DNA of 64,000 nt, taken from NCBI RefSeq assembly GCF_003625485.1, contig NZ_RAIR01000002.1, forward strand, positions 496,001-560,000, given 5' to 3'. Below, piece by piece: positions 41,467 to 50,641 of the stretch. A program made the position numbers and the translations under genes. The notes beneath the pieces are model-generated. The model ran no database searches. It was not told where the DNA came from and saw only the letters and a program-made list of their open reading frames with translations. The stretch is from Butyrivibrio sp. CB08. GTDB taxonomy: Bacteria > Bacillota > Clostridia > Lachnospirales > Lachnospiraceae. The stretch's first letter is position 1, and the number at the start of each line of letters is the position of its first letter.

Positions 41467-43274
41467 TGTTTAAGAAAACAATCAAGATAACTGGTTCATA
41501 CCAGGAAAACCTATATACAGATGCAGAAGGCTGTGGCTTTTGGGAGCCGGAAATGGCACAGGTCACATCAATCACAGATCATGAAAGAGCCTTAAAGAGC
41601 GGAGGCTGGATAAAAAGAGATCTCCTTGAACAGGTAGATACTACAGGACGTGAAGTTATCATATATCGCATAGCTGTCCCGGAACCAGGTACCTACTCTG
41701 TGGACCTTAGGATCGATGTTACAAACCACGACATCGAGAACATGACAGTGTTCACATCAAGGCGCAACATGCTTGATAACAAAGTCAATATCAAGGCGGG
41801 AAAGAGCTATCAGCGCTCCTTTGGAGTTAACGTAACTCCCTACATCCCTGCCCTTTCAAGCAAGCCCGTTGAGGACCTTGCGATCTACGTCAGCTTTACA
41901 GGATCTGGCGTAAGCAAAGAAGCCTTTGATGGAGCCTGTATCTCTTTTGAAATAATAGGAAGCAGAAAGGATCTGCCAGTCATCTGGGTTGGAGGCGATT
42001 CAACCGTAACTGACCAGCACACAGGATTTCCTTATTATCCATACGGCTCCTGCTGCGGATGGGCACAGACCCTCACCAGATTTATCACAGGGGCTGCTGT
42101 CTGCAACCTTGCCCACTCAGGACTTACCACCAACTGTTTCAGGGACGATGACCACTACGCCATCATGCTTAAGCGCATTCTCCCTGGAGATGTGGTTATC
42201 CTGCAGTTTGGTCACAACGACCAGAAGCGCAGGAACTTAAAGCCCTTCGAGGGTTACACCGACAACTTAAAGCGCTATGTTCGCGAGATCAAGGAGATGG
42301 GGGCTGAAGTCATCCTCTGCTCTCCTATCAGCCGCATTCCTCTAAGGGATGAAAACGGCCATAACTACTCGCTTTTAAAGGATTACAGGGACGCAGTCTG
42401 GGAGCTTTCCCATGACCTCGACGTCACATTTGTTGACCTCCACGATCTGACCTTTGATAAGTGGATCGTGCTAGGGCCCTACGCAAGAGACTACTTTATT
42501 CCTGGTGATGTCACACACACCAACGAGTTTGGCGGCGTCCTTATCGCCAACTTCTTTATGGAAGAGCTCAGGAAAAGAGGTTCTTCAAATCCTCTTGCAG
42601 ACTACGACAACGGACTTAAGCCAGAGTTCTGGCCTGGAGACAGCGACATAAGGCTCCTTCCAAAGGAAGAACCGGAGCCTGATATCTTTTCCATAGATAT
42701 GCCCTACGTGGACATCAAAGATTATCCAGCCATGGACGAACTTAAAGAGGCCTTCCACGCCTGTCTTATGGACCCATGCGTAATGTATCTTCATCCTTAC
42801 GCAGTTATGCCAAGGGCGCAGCTACTAATGACGCTGTTCAAGGCCCTTAGGATAACAGGCAAACGCCCATATTCAGGCAGGTTTGAGGATATAAGCTTTT
42901 CCGAATGGGATGCAGGATACATGGATGTTTTGTGGGATGAGAATCTCATCGACCCTGATACTATCCACTCCGAGGGGGACAAGCTCTTTTTCAGACCTGA
43001 TGCCCCACTTACCTACGACGAGCTTGACAGCATCCTCGTGAGATTCCTTGAGAAGGATCCAGGCAAAAGAGATATCCCTATGAAAAAGTGTCGCAAGATG
43101 GCAAAGGAACTTGGCATCGACAAGAGAGTTCCAAAGCCTGAGGATCCCATCATTGAAAGGTACCCTGTTGCTGAGAGCAGCTACATTACAAGAGCAGAAG
43201 TGTACATTTACTTAAAGAGATTCATTGATATCGCAAAGGATATCAAAGAGAGGAACATTACCTTTGAAGCATGA
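41466..43274 (+). CDS. SGNH-type rhamnogalacturonan acetylesterase with C-terminal SLH-like region
   Basis: A 602-residue protein. Residues 1-170 form a beta-rich domain. A SGNH/GDSL esterase (CE12, RhgT/YesY-like) follows with the nucleophile in GGDSTVTD (about Ser 178), the HND block in LQFGHNDQKR and the catalytic Asp/His in DVTHTNEFGG (about 347-350). From about 445 to 590 the sequence resembles S-layer homology repeats (PRAQLLMTLFKALRI, FEDISFSEWDAGYMD, ITRAEVYIYLKRF). SLH repeats normally bind cell wall outside, but no signal peptide is present, so they may only stabilise or dimerise the enzyme. It should remove acetyl groups from imported oligomers. Confidence 0.85.
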   Translation: MFKKTIKITGSYQENLYTDAEGCGFWEPEMAQVTSITDHERALKSGGWIKRDLLEQVDTTGREVIIYRIAVPEPGTYSVDLRIDVTNHDIENMTVFTSRRNMLDNKVNIKAGKSYQRSFGVNVTPYIPALSSKPVEDLAIYVSFTGSGVSKEAFDGACISFEIIGSRKDLPVIWVGGDSTVTDQHTGFPYYPYGSCCGWAQTLTRFITGAAVCNLAHSGLTTNCFRDDDHYAIMLKRILPGDVVILQFGHNDQKRRNLKPFEGYTDNLKRYVREIKEMGAEVILCSPISRIPLRDENGHNYSLLKDYRDAVWELSHDLDVTFVDLHDLTFDKWIVLGPYARDYFIPGDVTHTNEFGGVLIANFFMEELRKRGSSNPLADYDNGLKPEFWPGDSDIRLLPKEEPEPDIFSIDMPYVDIKDYPAMDELKEAFHACLMDPCVMYLHPYAVMPRAQLLMTLFKALRITGKRPYSGRFEDISFSEWDAGYMDVLWDENLIDPDTIHSEGDKLFFRPDAPLTYDELDSILVRFLEKDPGKRDIPMKKCRKMAKELGIDKRVPKPEDPIIERYPVAESSYITRAEVYIYLKRFIDIAKDIKERNITFEA

Positions 43275-44826
43275 ATTTCTGATCGATTATAGATCCACTG
43301 ATACTGAGGCTGTGGTTTTCTGGGATCTTCCAGAAACTGCCACTAAAAACTCCGCTTACAAAATCTATTTAGACGGCAAAGAAGCTGGCGTTGCAGACAG
43401 GACTCACTTTTCTTTTTCTGGGCTTCCTCCCTGTACAGCTCACAAAGTTGAGATTGAAATGCTTGACTCTCCTTCCGGATCTGGGGACAGGAAGGCCACC
43501 AGCCTTGGCATAATAACAGTAAACACCGGGGCTACTAAGAGAGCTCTGGACATTACCAAGGCGCCTTATAATGCAGTTGGGGATGGCAAGACCCTGTGCA
43601 CTAAGGCTATCCAGAAGGCGCTTGATGACTGCGATGCAAAGTCCTATGTTTACATTCCTTCTGGAACTTTTTTAACCGGTGCCCTTAACATGCACTCAGA
43701 CAGCGAACTCTATGTTGATGAGGGCGGTCTCCTTCAGGGAACAAAAGATCCCGATGACTACCTGCCTATGATAAAGAGCCGCTTTGAGGGATATGAACGT
43801 GAGTGTTTCAGAAGCCTTATCAATATGGGCGAGCTTGATCATGACGCTGACTACAACTGCCGCAATGTTGTGATACGCGGAAAAGGCAGCATCATGGGTG
43901 GCGGCTGGGAGCTTGCAAAGGCCATTGCCAAAAGAGAAGCTGTCCGCCTTAAGGATTTCATCGAATCCCTGGGCGATAGAATAAAAGAATATGAAAAGCC
44001 TGAAACAATAGCCCACAGGGCAAGAGGCAGGCTTATAAATATGAGCAACTGTCAGAACATCTGGATACACGGCCTTACCCTTGGTTTTGGTGCATCCTGG
44101 AATCTTCACTTTGTGTACTCTGACAACGTTGTAACTGACCACTGCACAATAAGGTCAGAGGGCGTGTGGAATGGCGATGGATGGGATCCTGATTCATCCA
44201 CAAACTCCACCCTGTTTGCCTGCGATTTCTATACTGAGGACGATTCTGTTGCCATCAAGTCAGGCAAGAATCCTGAGGGAAATATTATCGGAAGGCCATC
44301 TAAGAACATCAGAGTCTTTGACAGCATCTGCCACTTCGGACACGGACTGTGCATCGGTTCTGAGATGTCTGGCGGCATCGAAGGCGTAAGACTCTGGGAC
44401 TGCGACATGGGGCCTACCTGGTCCGGAATTGAGATAAAGGGAACCAAAAAGCGCGGAGGCTACGTTCGCGATGTTGTAGTAAGGAACATCACTGCTTCCC
44501 ATGTGATGATCCACTCCGTAACCTTTAATGACGACGGAGAGGGACACCCGGTTCCACCTGTGTTTGAGGACTGCCACTTTGAGGACATGCACCTTCTTGG
44601 CAGGTTCCTTGACAACAACGCCGGCAAGAACGACTGGCACGACTGCCCTTCCATTCTGCTGTGCGGTTTCGACGAGCCAGGACACGAAGCAAGGAATATC
44701 ACCTTTAAGAACATCGAGATGGAGGATCCTGCGGAAGGGTTCGACAGCATACATATGGAGCACTGCGGTGAGGGGATTGTTTTTGAGAATATGACAAGTG
44801 TTCCAAGAAGAGAACTTGGAAAATAA
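43264..44826 (+). CDS. GH28 polygalacturonase-family hydrolase with N-terminal Fn3-like domain
   Basis: About 520 residues. The first ~95 look like a fibronectin-III fold (VVFWDLP...YKIYLDGKE...FSFSGLPPCTAHKVEI), then a right-handed beta-helix with GH28 hallmarks: GDGKTLCTKAIQKAL, SGTFLTGALNM, NGDGWDPDSS and TEDDSVAIKSGKN (catalytic Asp residues), GHGLCIGSE (His) and GIEIKGT. No signal peptide: probably an exo-acting galacturonidase on imported oligomers. TTG at 43264, ten bases inside the previous gene and nine after GAGAGG, is the likeliest start; TTG at 43225 is also possible. It ends in the left copy of a 40-bp repeat terminator. Confidence 0.88.
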   Translation: MKHEFLIDYRSTDTEAVVFWDLPETATKNSAYKIYLDGKEAGVADRTHFSFSGLPPCTAHKVEIEMLDSPSGSGDRKATSLGIITVNTGATKRALDITKAPYNAVGDGKTLCTKAIQKALDDCDAKSYVYIPSGTFLTGALNMHSDSELYVDEGGLLQGTKDPDDYLPMIKSRFEGYERECFRSLINMGELDHDADYNCRNVVIRGKGSIMGGGWELAKAIAKREAVRLKDFIESLGDRIKEYEKPETIAHRARGRLINMSNCQNIWIHGLTLGFGASWNLHFVYSDNVVTDHCTIRSEGVWNGDGWDPDSSTNSTLFACDFYTEDDSVAIKSGKNPEGNIIGRPSKNIRVFDSICHFGHGLCIGSEMSGGIEGVRLWDCDMGPTWSGIEIKGTKKRGGYVRDVVVRNITASHVMIHSVTFNDDGEGHPVPPVFEDCHFEDMHLLGRFLDNNAGKNDWHDCPSILLCGFDEPGHEARNITFKNIEMEDPAEGFDSIHMEHCGEGIVFENMTSVPRRELGK

Positions 44827-44864
44827 TAAGAGCCTGGAGGATAGCCTCCAGGCTCGTTTCATTA
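44825..44864. terminator. Terminator / left copy of a 40-bp inverted repeat
   Basis: Hairpin GAGCCTGGAGG-ATAG-CCTCCAGGCTC. The 40 bp from 44825 to 44864, beginning in the GH28 stop codon, are the exact reverse complement of 49530-49569. Confidence 0.9.
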
Positions 44865-44872
44865 TGCTTACC

Positions 44873-47467
44873 TTATTTTGCTTTTGGTCTTGCTACCAGC
44901 TCGCCGCCTTCAACGTCAAACTCAATTGCGTCGTGAGGTTTTACTCTGTCCTCAAGGATGAGCTTAGCTGACAGTGTCTCGACGTACTTCTGAACAAATC
45001 TCTTAAGTGGTCTTGCGCCGTAGATCGGATCGTAGGCGTTGTCGATGATGTACTGCTGTGCAGCATCTGTGAGCTGTACGCTGATCTCTCTGTCTGAAAG
45101 TCTCTTGTTAAGGTCATCCACAATAAGGCCAACGATGTTTCCGATATTGTCCTTGGTGAGTGGCTTAAACATGATGATCTCATCGAGACGGTTCAGGAAC
45201 TCAGGCCTGAAGTGAGCTCTCAGATCATCCATGGTGTTATCTTCCGCATCCTTGCTAATGGTGCCATCATCCCTGATTCCATCAAGGAGGTACTGGGCTC
45301 CGATGTTGGATGTCATGATAAGGATGGTATTCTTAAAGTCCACAGTTCTGCCCTGGGAGTCAGTAACACGGCCATCATCCAGGATCTGAAGAAGGACGTT
45401 AAATACATCAGGGTGAGCCTTCTCGATCTCATCAAAAAGAACTACCGCATATGGTTTACGTCTTACAGCCTCAGTAAGCTGTCCGCCCTCCTCATAGCCA
45501 ACATATCCGGGAGGCGCTCCGATGAGTCTGGAGACGCTGAACTTCTCCATGTACTCACTCATGTCAATTCTGACCATGTTGTTCTCATCGTCAAACAGTG
45601 CCTGAGCAAGGCTCTTGGCCAGCTCTGTCTTACCAACACCAGTTGGTCCAAGGAACAGGAAGGAACCGATTGGCTTACTTGGATCCTTGATTCCTGCCTT
45701 TGATCTCATGATAGCTTCTGAGACCTTGGTGACAGCGTCTTCCTGACCAATGACTCTCTGGTGGAGTTCGTCAGCAAGATGAAGAGTTTTATTTCTCTCG
45801 CTCTCAGTGAGCTTGCTTACAGGAATTCCAGTCCATCTGCTGATGATGCCTGCAATCTCTTCGTCTGAAACCCTCTCATGGACGAGGGCAGTATCTTTTT
45901 CTCCTGCACGGACCTCTTCCTCAGCCTCTTCAAGCTGTTTCTTGAGGGCAGGGAGTTTGCCATACTGAAGCTCTCCAGCCTTCTCATAATCACCATTTCT
46001 CTGGGCAATAGCAATCTCAGAGTTAATGGTATCTATCTGTTCACGCATGGCTGCCAGTTTATCAACAGCCTGCTTCTCATTAGACCACTGGGCCTTAAGA
46101 GTGTCGAACTGCTCCTGGAGTTCAGCCAGCTCTTTTTGCAGGTTGGCAAGACGCTCTTTACTGAGGGAATCATCCTCCTTCTTAAGAGCTGCCTCCTCTA
46201 TCTGCATCTGCATGATCTTACGGTTCATCTCATCAAGCTCTGCTGGCATGGAATCCATCTCAGTCTTGATAAGGGCACAGGCTTCATCCACCAGGTCGAT
46301 TGCCTTATCAGGAAGGAACCTGTCGGAAATGTATCTGTTTGAAAGAACTGCTGCACTTACAAGGGCTGAGTCCATGATCTTAACGCCGTGGAATACCTCG
46401 TATCTCTCCTTAAGACCACGAAGGATACTGATGGTATCTTCAACTGTAGGCTCCTCAACCATTACTGGCTGGAAACGTCTCTCAAGGGCTGCATCCTTCT
46501 CGATATACTGCCTGTACTCATTGAGGGTTGTAGCACCGATGCAGTGAAGCTCGCCGCGGGCAAGCATGGGCTTAAGCATGTTGCCTGCATCCATTGCGCC
46601 GTCAGTCTTACCTGCGCCAACAATAAGATGAAGCTCATCTATGAAAAGAATGATCTCGCCATCGGACTCTTTTACATCCTCAAGAACAGCCTTGAGCCTC
46701 TCTTCGAACTCGCCTCTGTACTTGGCACCCGCCACAAGAGCACCCATATCAAGGGAAAAGATCTTCTTGTCCTTGAGGGCTGAAGGCACGTCGCCACTGG
46801 CAATTCGCTGGGCGAGAGCCTCTACAACCGCAGTCTTACCAACACCCGGCTCACCGATAAGGACCGGATTGTTCTTGGACTTACGGGAGAGGATACGGAT
46901 GACATTACGGATCTCAGTGTCCCTTCCGATAACAGGATCAAGCTTCTGGCGCTTAGCCTTCTCAACCAGCTCAGTTCCGTATTTGTTGAGGGTATCATAG
47001 GTTGCTTCAGGGTTGTCACTTGTGACATTCCTGTTGCCGCGAACCTCAGACAGAACCTGAAGGAATCTGTTCCTGTCGATACCAAATTCCTGAAGGATAT
47101 TCTTGACCTCCCTGTTTGGCTTTTTGATAACAGCCATAAACAGGTGCTCAACGGAGACATAGGAATCTCCAAGAGCCTTGGCCTCGTCCTCAGCGGAGAG
47201 AAGAGCCTTGTTAAGATCTGCTCCGATATATGGCTGACCTCCGGAAACCTTGGTGCGCTTCGCTATAGCGTCTTCAATCCTTCCTACAAAAGATCTGGCA
47301 TCAACGCCCATGCGCTCCACAAGCTTGGCGATAAGGCTGTCATCAATCGTCATAAGAGCATATAAGAGATGCTCCTGCTCGATCTCCTGATTGCCATATT
47401 CAACTGCGATCTTTTCGCAGCTCTGTACTGCTTCTATAGATTTTTGGGTAAATTTCTGTATATTCAT
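44873..47467 (-). CDS. clpB: Protein disaggregase ClpB
   Basis: An 864-residue hexameric AAA+ chaperone that rescues aggregated proteins with DnaK. The order is: double Clp-N domain, AAA-1 ([34 protein letters not shown]), the long middle coiled coil (about 400-520), AAA-2 ([38 protein letters not shown]) and the C-terminal domain. A CIRCE operator overlaps the promoter, so HrcA should repress it until heat shock. It is monocistronic; GAGGTGATG-type RBS precedes the ATG. Confidence 0.97.
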   Translation of the reverse strand: MNIQKFTQKSIEAVQSCEKIAVEYGNQEIEQEHLLYALMTIDDSLIAKLVERMGVDARSFVGRIEDAIAKRTKVSGGQPYIGADLNKALLSAEDEAKALGDSYVSVEHLFMAVIKKPNREVKNILQEFGIDRNRFLQVLSEVRGNRNVTSDNPEATYDTLNKYGTELVEKAKRQKLDPVIGRDTEIRNVIRILSRKSKNNPVLIGEPGVGKTAVVEALAQRIASGDVPSALKDKKIFSLDMGALVAGAKYRGEFEERLKAVLEDVKESDGEIILFIDELHLIVGAGKTDGAMDAGNMLKPMLARGELHCIGATTLNEYRQYIEKDAALERRFQPVMVEEPTVEDTISILRGLKERYEVFHGVKIMDSALVSAAVLSNRYISDRFLPDKAIDLVDEACALIKTEMDSMPAELDEMNRKIMQMQIEEAALKKEDDSLSKERLANLQKELAELQEQFDTLKAQWSNEKQAVDKLAAMREQIDTINSEIAIAQRNGDYEKAGELQYGKLPALKKQLEEAEEEVRAGEKDTALVHERVSDEEIAGIISRWTGIPVSKLTESERNKTLHLADELHQRVIGQEDAVTKVSEAIMRSKAGIKDPSKPIGSFLFLGPTGVGKTELAKSLAQALFDDENNMVRIDMSEYMEKFSVSRLIGAPPGYVGYEEGGQLTEAVRRKPYAVVLFDEIEKAHPDVFNVLLQILDDGRVTDSQGRTVDFKNTILIMTSNIGAQYLLDGIRDDGTISKDAEDNTMDDLRAHFRPEFLNRLDEIIMFKPLTKDNIGNIVGLIVDDLNKRLSDREISVQLTDAAQQYIIDNAYDPIYGARPLKRFVQKYVETLSAKLILEDRVKPHDAIEFDVEGGELVARPKAK

Positions 47468-47492
47468 AACACATCACCTCTGTTCTAGTTTA

Positions 47493-47521
47493 TGCATAAC
47501 ACAAATTAGCACTCTCGTCAA
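47493..47521 (-). promoter_or_regulatory. clpB promoter overlapping CIRCE
   Basis: On the minus strand TTGACG (47516-47521) lies 17 bp from TATGCA (47493-47498). The -35 falls within the spacer of the CIRCE palindrome. Confidence 0.7.
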
Positions 47522-47532
47522 TAGAGTGCTAA
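47506..47532. promoter_or_regulatory. CIRCE element (HrcA operator)
   Basis: TTAGCACTC-N9-GAGTGCTAA, a perfect consensus match, 38 bp upstream of the clpB start. Confidence 0.97.
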
Positions 47533-47578
47533 TAATTAATCTTAAGCGGCTTAAATCCGATATTTATGCATTTTTAAT

Positions 47579-47607
47579 TTGCTACAACCGCCCCTCGATT
47601 TTATAAT
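47579..47607 (+). promoter_or_regulatory. Promoter of the diguanylate cyclase gene
   Basis: TTGCTA (47579-47584), 17-bp spacer, TATAAT (47602-47607), 20 bp before the ATG. Confidence 0.75.
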
Positions 47608-47627
47608 TTAGTTGTGAGGGAAACGAT

Positions 47628-49532
47628 ATGACGAACAAAAATAAACTTATCGCCTTTATGGGCGGAATGATCGATGAAGAAAAGAACAGCAATTTCATTC
47701 GTGAGATGGAAGAAGGGTGTCGCGAAAATGGCTACATCATGCTTGTTTTCGGCTTTTCTGAGACATCATTCTGGAACCAGGACAGAAACAACTGCGAGAT
47801 GAAGCTTATAGAGATAGCCTCTCATCTGGATCTGTCGGCTATCATCATGCAGCTTGAATTCATAAAGAACGAATACCTGATAAAAGCCATAATGTCCCTC
47901 GGTCAAAAGAAAGGCATTCCGATCATTGCCATGGAAAAAGAGACAAAGGGATGCATAAATATTTCCATGCGCTATAAAGACGGCTTTGCAGATATGGTAC
48001 GACATGTGATAGATGTCCATGGCTGTCGCAAGATCAACATGGTCGCTGGGTTTGAAGGCGATCATTTCTCTGACGAGAGGATCGAAGCCTACAAACAGGT
48101 CCTTGAAGAGAAGGGCATTCCCTTCGAGGAAAAGAGACTTGGCTATGGCAATTTCTGGGACAGACCTGCAAGAGATGTGGCAAACAGATTTATCGAATCG
48201 GGCGATATTCCTGAGGCAATAGTTTGCGCCAACGACAACATGGCTATAGCAGTTACAGACGAATTGCAAAAGCATGGCTTCAGGGTTCCTGAAGATGTCA
48301 TTGTTACAGGCTTTGACGGGATTAAGAAGTGTCTTTTTAAAAAGCCATCCGTTACCACCGTTGAGCCAGATTATAAGGGTGAAGCCAGAAGACTTTTGGA
48401 GATCATAAAACAAAATGAAGGTCACCCTGATTCAGAGGGCTTCTCAGATATAAGTTTCCAGTTAAAACTCAGGGATACCTGCGGATGCAGAAGGTCCCAG
48501 GATTCCTTATCACCAGATGATGTATCCGGCCTCTTTGACAGCTATGAGGATGTTAACTGGGCTGTTACCAGCATCAATGAACTGTTTGCTCAGACTGCTC
48601 ATCTGGAATCCCTTAAGGATCTGCCTGGCGTCATCAAAGAGAGCATGTGGATCTGGGAGAGAGACTTCCAGTTTGGCTGTGTGTATTCAGACCTGTTAAG
48701 GCCTGAGATCCCGGACATCGGGAACAAGGAATATACCACACTGTACAGTTTCAGGAACAACGTCAGCACAAATATTGGAGAGTCCTTTGATGCAGAAGAA
48801 TTTCTCCCTGATTTTGACGCTATCGTAGAGAGCAACAATATCTGCGTTATGATCGTCAAGCTCCTGCACTCAGGAAATCACATTTTTGGCTATATCGTTG
48901 AGGGAACGCCACACACCACCAACAGAGATATAAGAAGGTTTGAAGAGCTTGGAATGACTCTTTCTACAGCTATCAACAACGCCGTTGTAAACAGAGACCT
49001 TGCCAATATGCGTCAGGAGATCGAGCAGATCTCTGTGCTTGATTATCTGACTGGCATCTACAACAGAAGAGGGTTCTTTAGCGAACTAGACCGCCTTATC
49101 AATATACCTTTTAACAGAGACAGGTATCTCACCGTCTTTTCCATCGACATGGATGGGCTTAAATACATAAACGACTTTTATGGTCACGCTGAGGGCGACT
49201 TCGCCATCCAGTGCGTTGCTGGCGCCGTTCACCACATCGTCAACAGAAACGGAATCTGCGCAAGATATGGCGGCGATGAGTTTGCCTGCGCGCTGATAAC
49301 TGATTATCCAATAGATCTTTCTCCTGATGTCTTTAGAAGCCGCATGGACAACGTGCTCCTTGCAAGAGAAGATATTACGGAAAAAGAGTATGTCATAACC
49401 GCCAGTGTTGGCAGCGCCTGCGCACCTATCGATCACAAGCTCAATTTGGAAAAGCTCTTGTCTGAGGCAGATGAAAAGATGTACGAAGACAAAAAGTTAA
49501 AGTCCAAAGGAAAAGTCAGAATGACCCAGTAA
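47628..49532 (+). CDS. Diguanylate cyclase with periplasmic-binding-protein-like sensor domain
   Basis: A 634-residue soluble protein. Residues 1-270 resemble the effector domain of LacI-type regulators (EAIVCANDNMAIAVTDELQ, GFRVPEDVIVTGFDG, PSVTTVEPDY) but without the DNA-binding headpiece. A linker of about 180 residues follows, then a GGDEF domain: DYLTGIYNRRGFF, and the active-site loop ARYGGDEFACAL (GGDEF about 549-553) is intact. No RxxD inhibitory site is seen five residues before GGDEF. It has no membrane segment or signal peptide. It probably makes c-di-GMP in response to a cytoplasmic sugar-like ligand. Two c-di-GMP-linked features are also present in this window (riboswitch at 28213-28287, possible sensor at 1-439). 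Confidence 0.9.
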   Translation: MTNKNKLIAFMGGMIDEEKNSNFIREMEEGCRENGYIMLVFGFSETSFWNQDRNNCEMKLIEIASHLDLSAIIMQLEFIKNEYLIKAIMSLGQKKGIPIIAMEKETKGCINISMRYKDGFADMVRHVIDVHGCRKINMVAGFEGDHFSDERIEAYKQVLEEKGIPFEEKRLGYGNFWDRPARDVANRFIESGDIPEAIVCANDNMAIAVTDELQKHGFRVPEDVIVTGFDGIKKCLFKKPSVTTVEPDYKGEARRLLEIIKQNEGHPDSEGFSDISFQLKLRDTCGCRRSQDSLSPDDVSGLFDSYEDVNWAVTSINELFAQTAHLESLKDLPGVIKESMWIWERDFQFGCVYSDLLRPEIPDIGNKEYTTLYSFRNNVSTNIGESFDAEEFLPDFDAIVESNNICVMIVKLLHSGNHIFGYIVEGTPHTTNRDIRRFEELGMTLSTAINNAVVNRDLANMRQEIEQISVLDYLTGIYNRRGFFSELDRLINIPFNRDRYLTVFSIDMDGLKYINDFYGHAEGDFAIQCVAGAVHHIVNRNGICARYGGDEFACALITDYPIDLSPDVFRSRMDNVLLAREDITEKEYVITASVGSACAPIDHKLNLEKLLSEADEKMYEDKKLKSKGKVRMTQ

Positions 49533-49573
49533 TGAAACGAGCCTGGAGGCTATCCTCCAGGCTCTTATTTTTA
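49530..49573. terminator. Terminator / right copy of the 40-bp inverted repeat
   Basis: Hairpin GAGCCTGGAGG-CTAT-CCTCCAGGCTC followed by TTATTTTT; 49530-49569 is the exact reverse complement of 44825-44864 and starts in the diguanylate cyclase stop codon. Confidence 0.92.
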
Positions 49574-50641
49574 TAACAGCGCACATTCAACTTCCAGATT
49601 CTTATAGTCAAACTCTATCTTCTTAGCGCCCCTAAACTCTGACATCACCACCTCTTCAAGCTCCGTATCAAACTTAAGGGATGTGATCTTATCAAGGACC
49701 TGACGCTTTGGGTTGTGCTCATTGGTTCCAAGAACGAACATCTGATGAGTCTTTGCCACTTCCTTTTTTATGTGGAAAAGAAAAGTCTCATAGAGGTCAG
49801 TCCTGTCCCCCTTTGCCAGGAAAAATGAAAGGAAGGTAAAGTCAGCCCTGCTGCCCTCCTTGGGGATCCTGATGTATCCAAGTCTGGAGATCAGCGGATT
49901 TAGTACTCTCAGGGCTGCGACTCTTCCTGAGTAGCTCTGAACCACGTACTGCTTGATGTCGCTGCGGTCCCAGAGGGCTCCTGCCGCCATAATGACATCT
50001 CCGTCAGTTAAAATGTAAAAGTCTGTCACTTTTGGAAGGTCGCCGCTTCCAAAGCGCTCTATTACTGGGAAGAAGCTCTTTTCCCTGGCCTGAGATTCAA
50101 GAAACTGCAGAAGTGCCACCTCGTCGGAATCCTCTGCACGTCTGAACTTAAGGTCTTCACAGGGATTCTTAACCTTAGCTGTGGTGCTGATTATATAGGT
50201 CCTGTAGCCATCCATATCAACCGCATATGGAAGCCAGGGTCTTTTCTTTTGGAGCATTGCAAGGACACCAGTGTTCTCTTTTACCACGGAGCAATAATAC
50301 ACGGAGGAATCCAGCGGATCATACATCTCATTGAAAGCCTGTATCCAGTTGATATTCCCCTTGAAATCTTCCAGCTTTTTCATGTTGGTGACATAGCACA
50401 CTGTCTGAGGTTTCCCGTCAATATACATCTTTCTAGGGATTCCAGCTATAGTTCCGACAATATCGTCATTCTTTTTGAACACGCCTATGACAGTTTTGTC
50501 ACTCTCTAAAAGCATGGAATCTACCGGGTTTGGACGCCTTGTGTAAAAAAGCTGTATATCTCCTTTAGCTGCGTCTCCCTCCATGATCTTTAGGATTCCA
50601 TCGCCATCTTCCCTTGTGGCAAAGGAAAAGTGAATACTCAT
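49571..50641 (-). CDS. GNAT-like acyltransferase family protein
   Basis: A 356-residue protein with the look of a tandem GNAT: N-terminal FSFATREDGDGILKIME, a beta strand/loop VIGVFKKNDDIVGTIAGIP, then CYVTNMKKLEDFKG and a second alpha/beta half with DFYILTDGDVIMAAGALWD. The canonical acetyl-CoA loop is not sharp, so the fold call is moderate. It is the last gene of an operon of four radical SAM genes, overlapping the preceding stop by four bases, and so is likely to modify or accept the product of that pathway. The start ATG is fixed by the ATGA overlap. Confidence 0.65.
   Translation of the reverse strand: MSIHFSFATREDGDGILKIMEGDAAKGDIQLFYTRRPNPVDSMLLESDKTVIGVFKKNDDIVGTIAGIPRKMYIDGKPQTVCYVTNMKKLEDFKGNINWIQAFNEMYDPLDSSVYYCSVVKENTGVLAMLQKKRPWLPYAVDMDGYRTYIISTTAKVKNPCEDLKFRRAEDSDEVALLQFLESQAREKSFFPVIERFGSGDLPKVTDFYILTDGDVIMAAGALWDRSDIKQYVVQSYSGRVAALRVLNPLISRLGYIRIPKEGSRADFTFLSFFLAKGDRTDLYETFLFHIKKEVAKTHQMFVLGTNEHNPKRQVLDKITSLKFDTELEEVVMSEFRGAKKIEFDYKNLEVECALL

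Noticed and set aside
44260..44862. 200-codon minus-strand frame
   Set aside because: Antisense to the GH28 gene and running through the terminator repeat.
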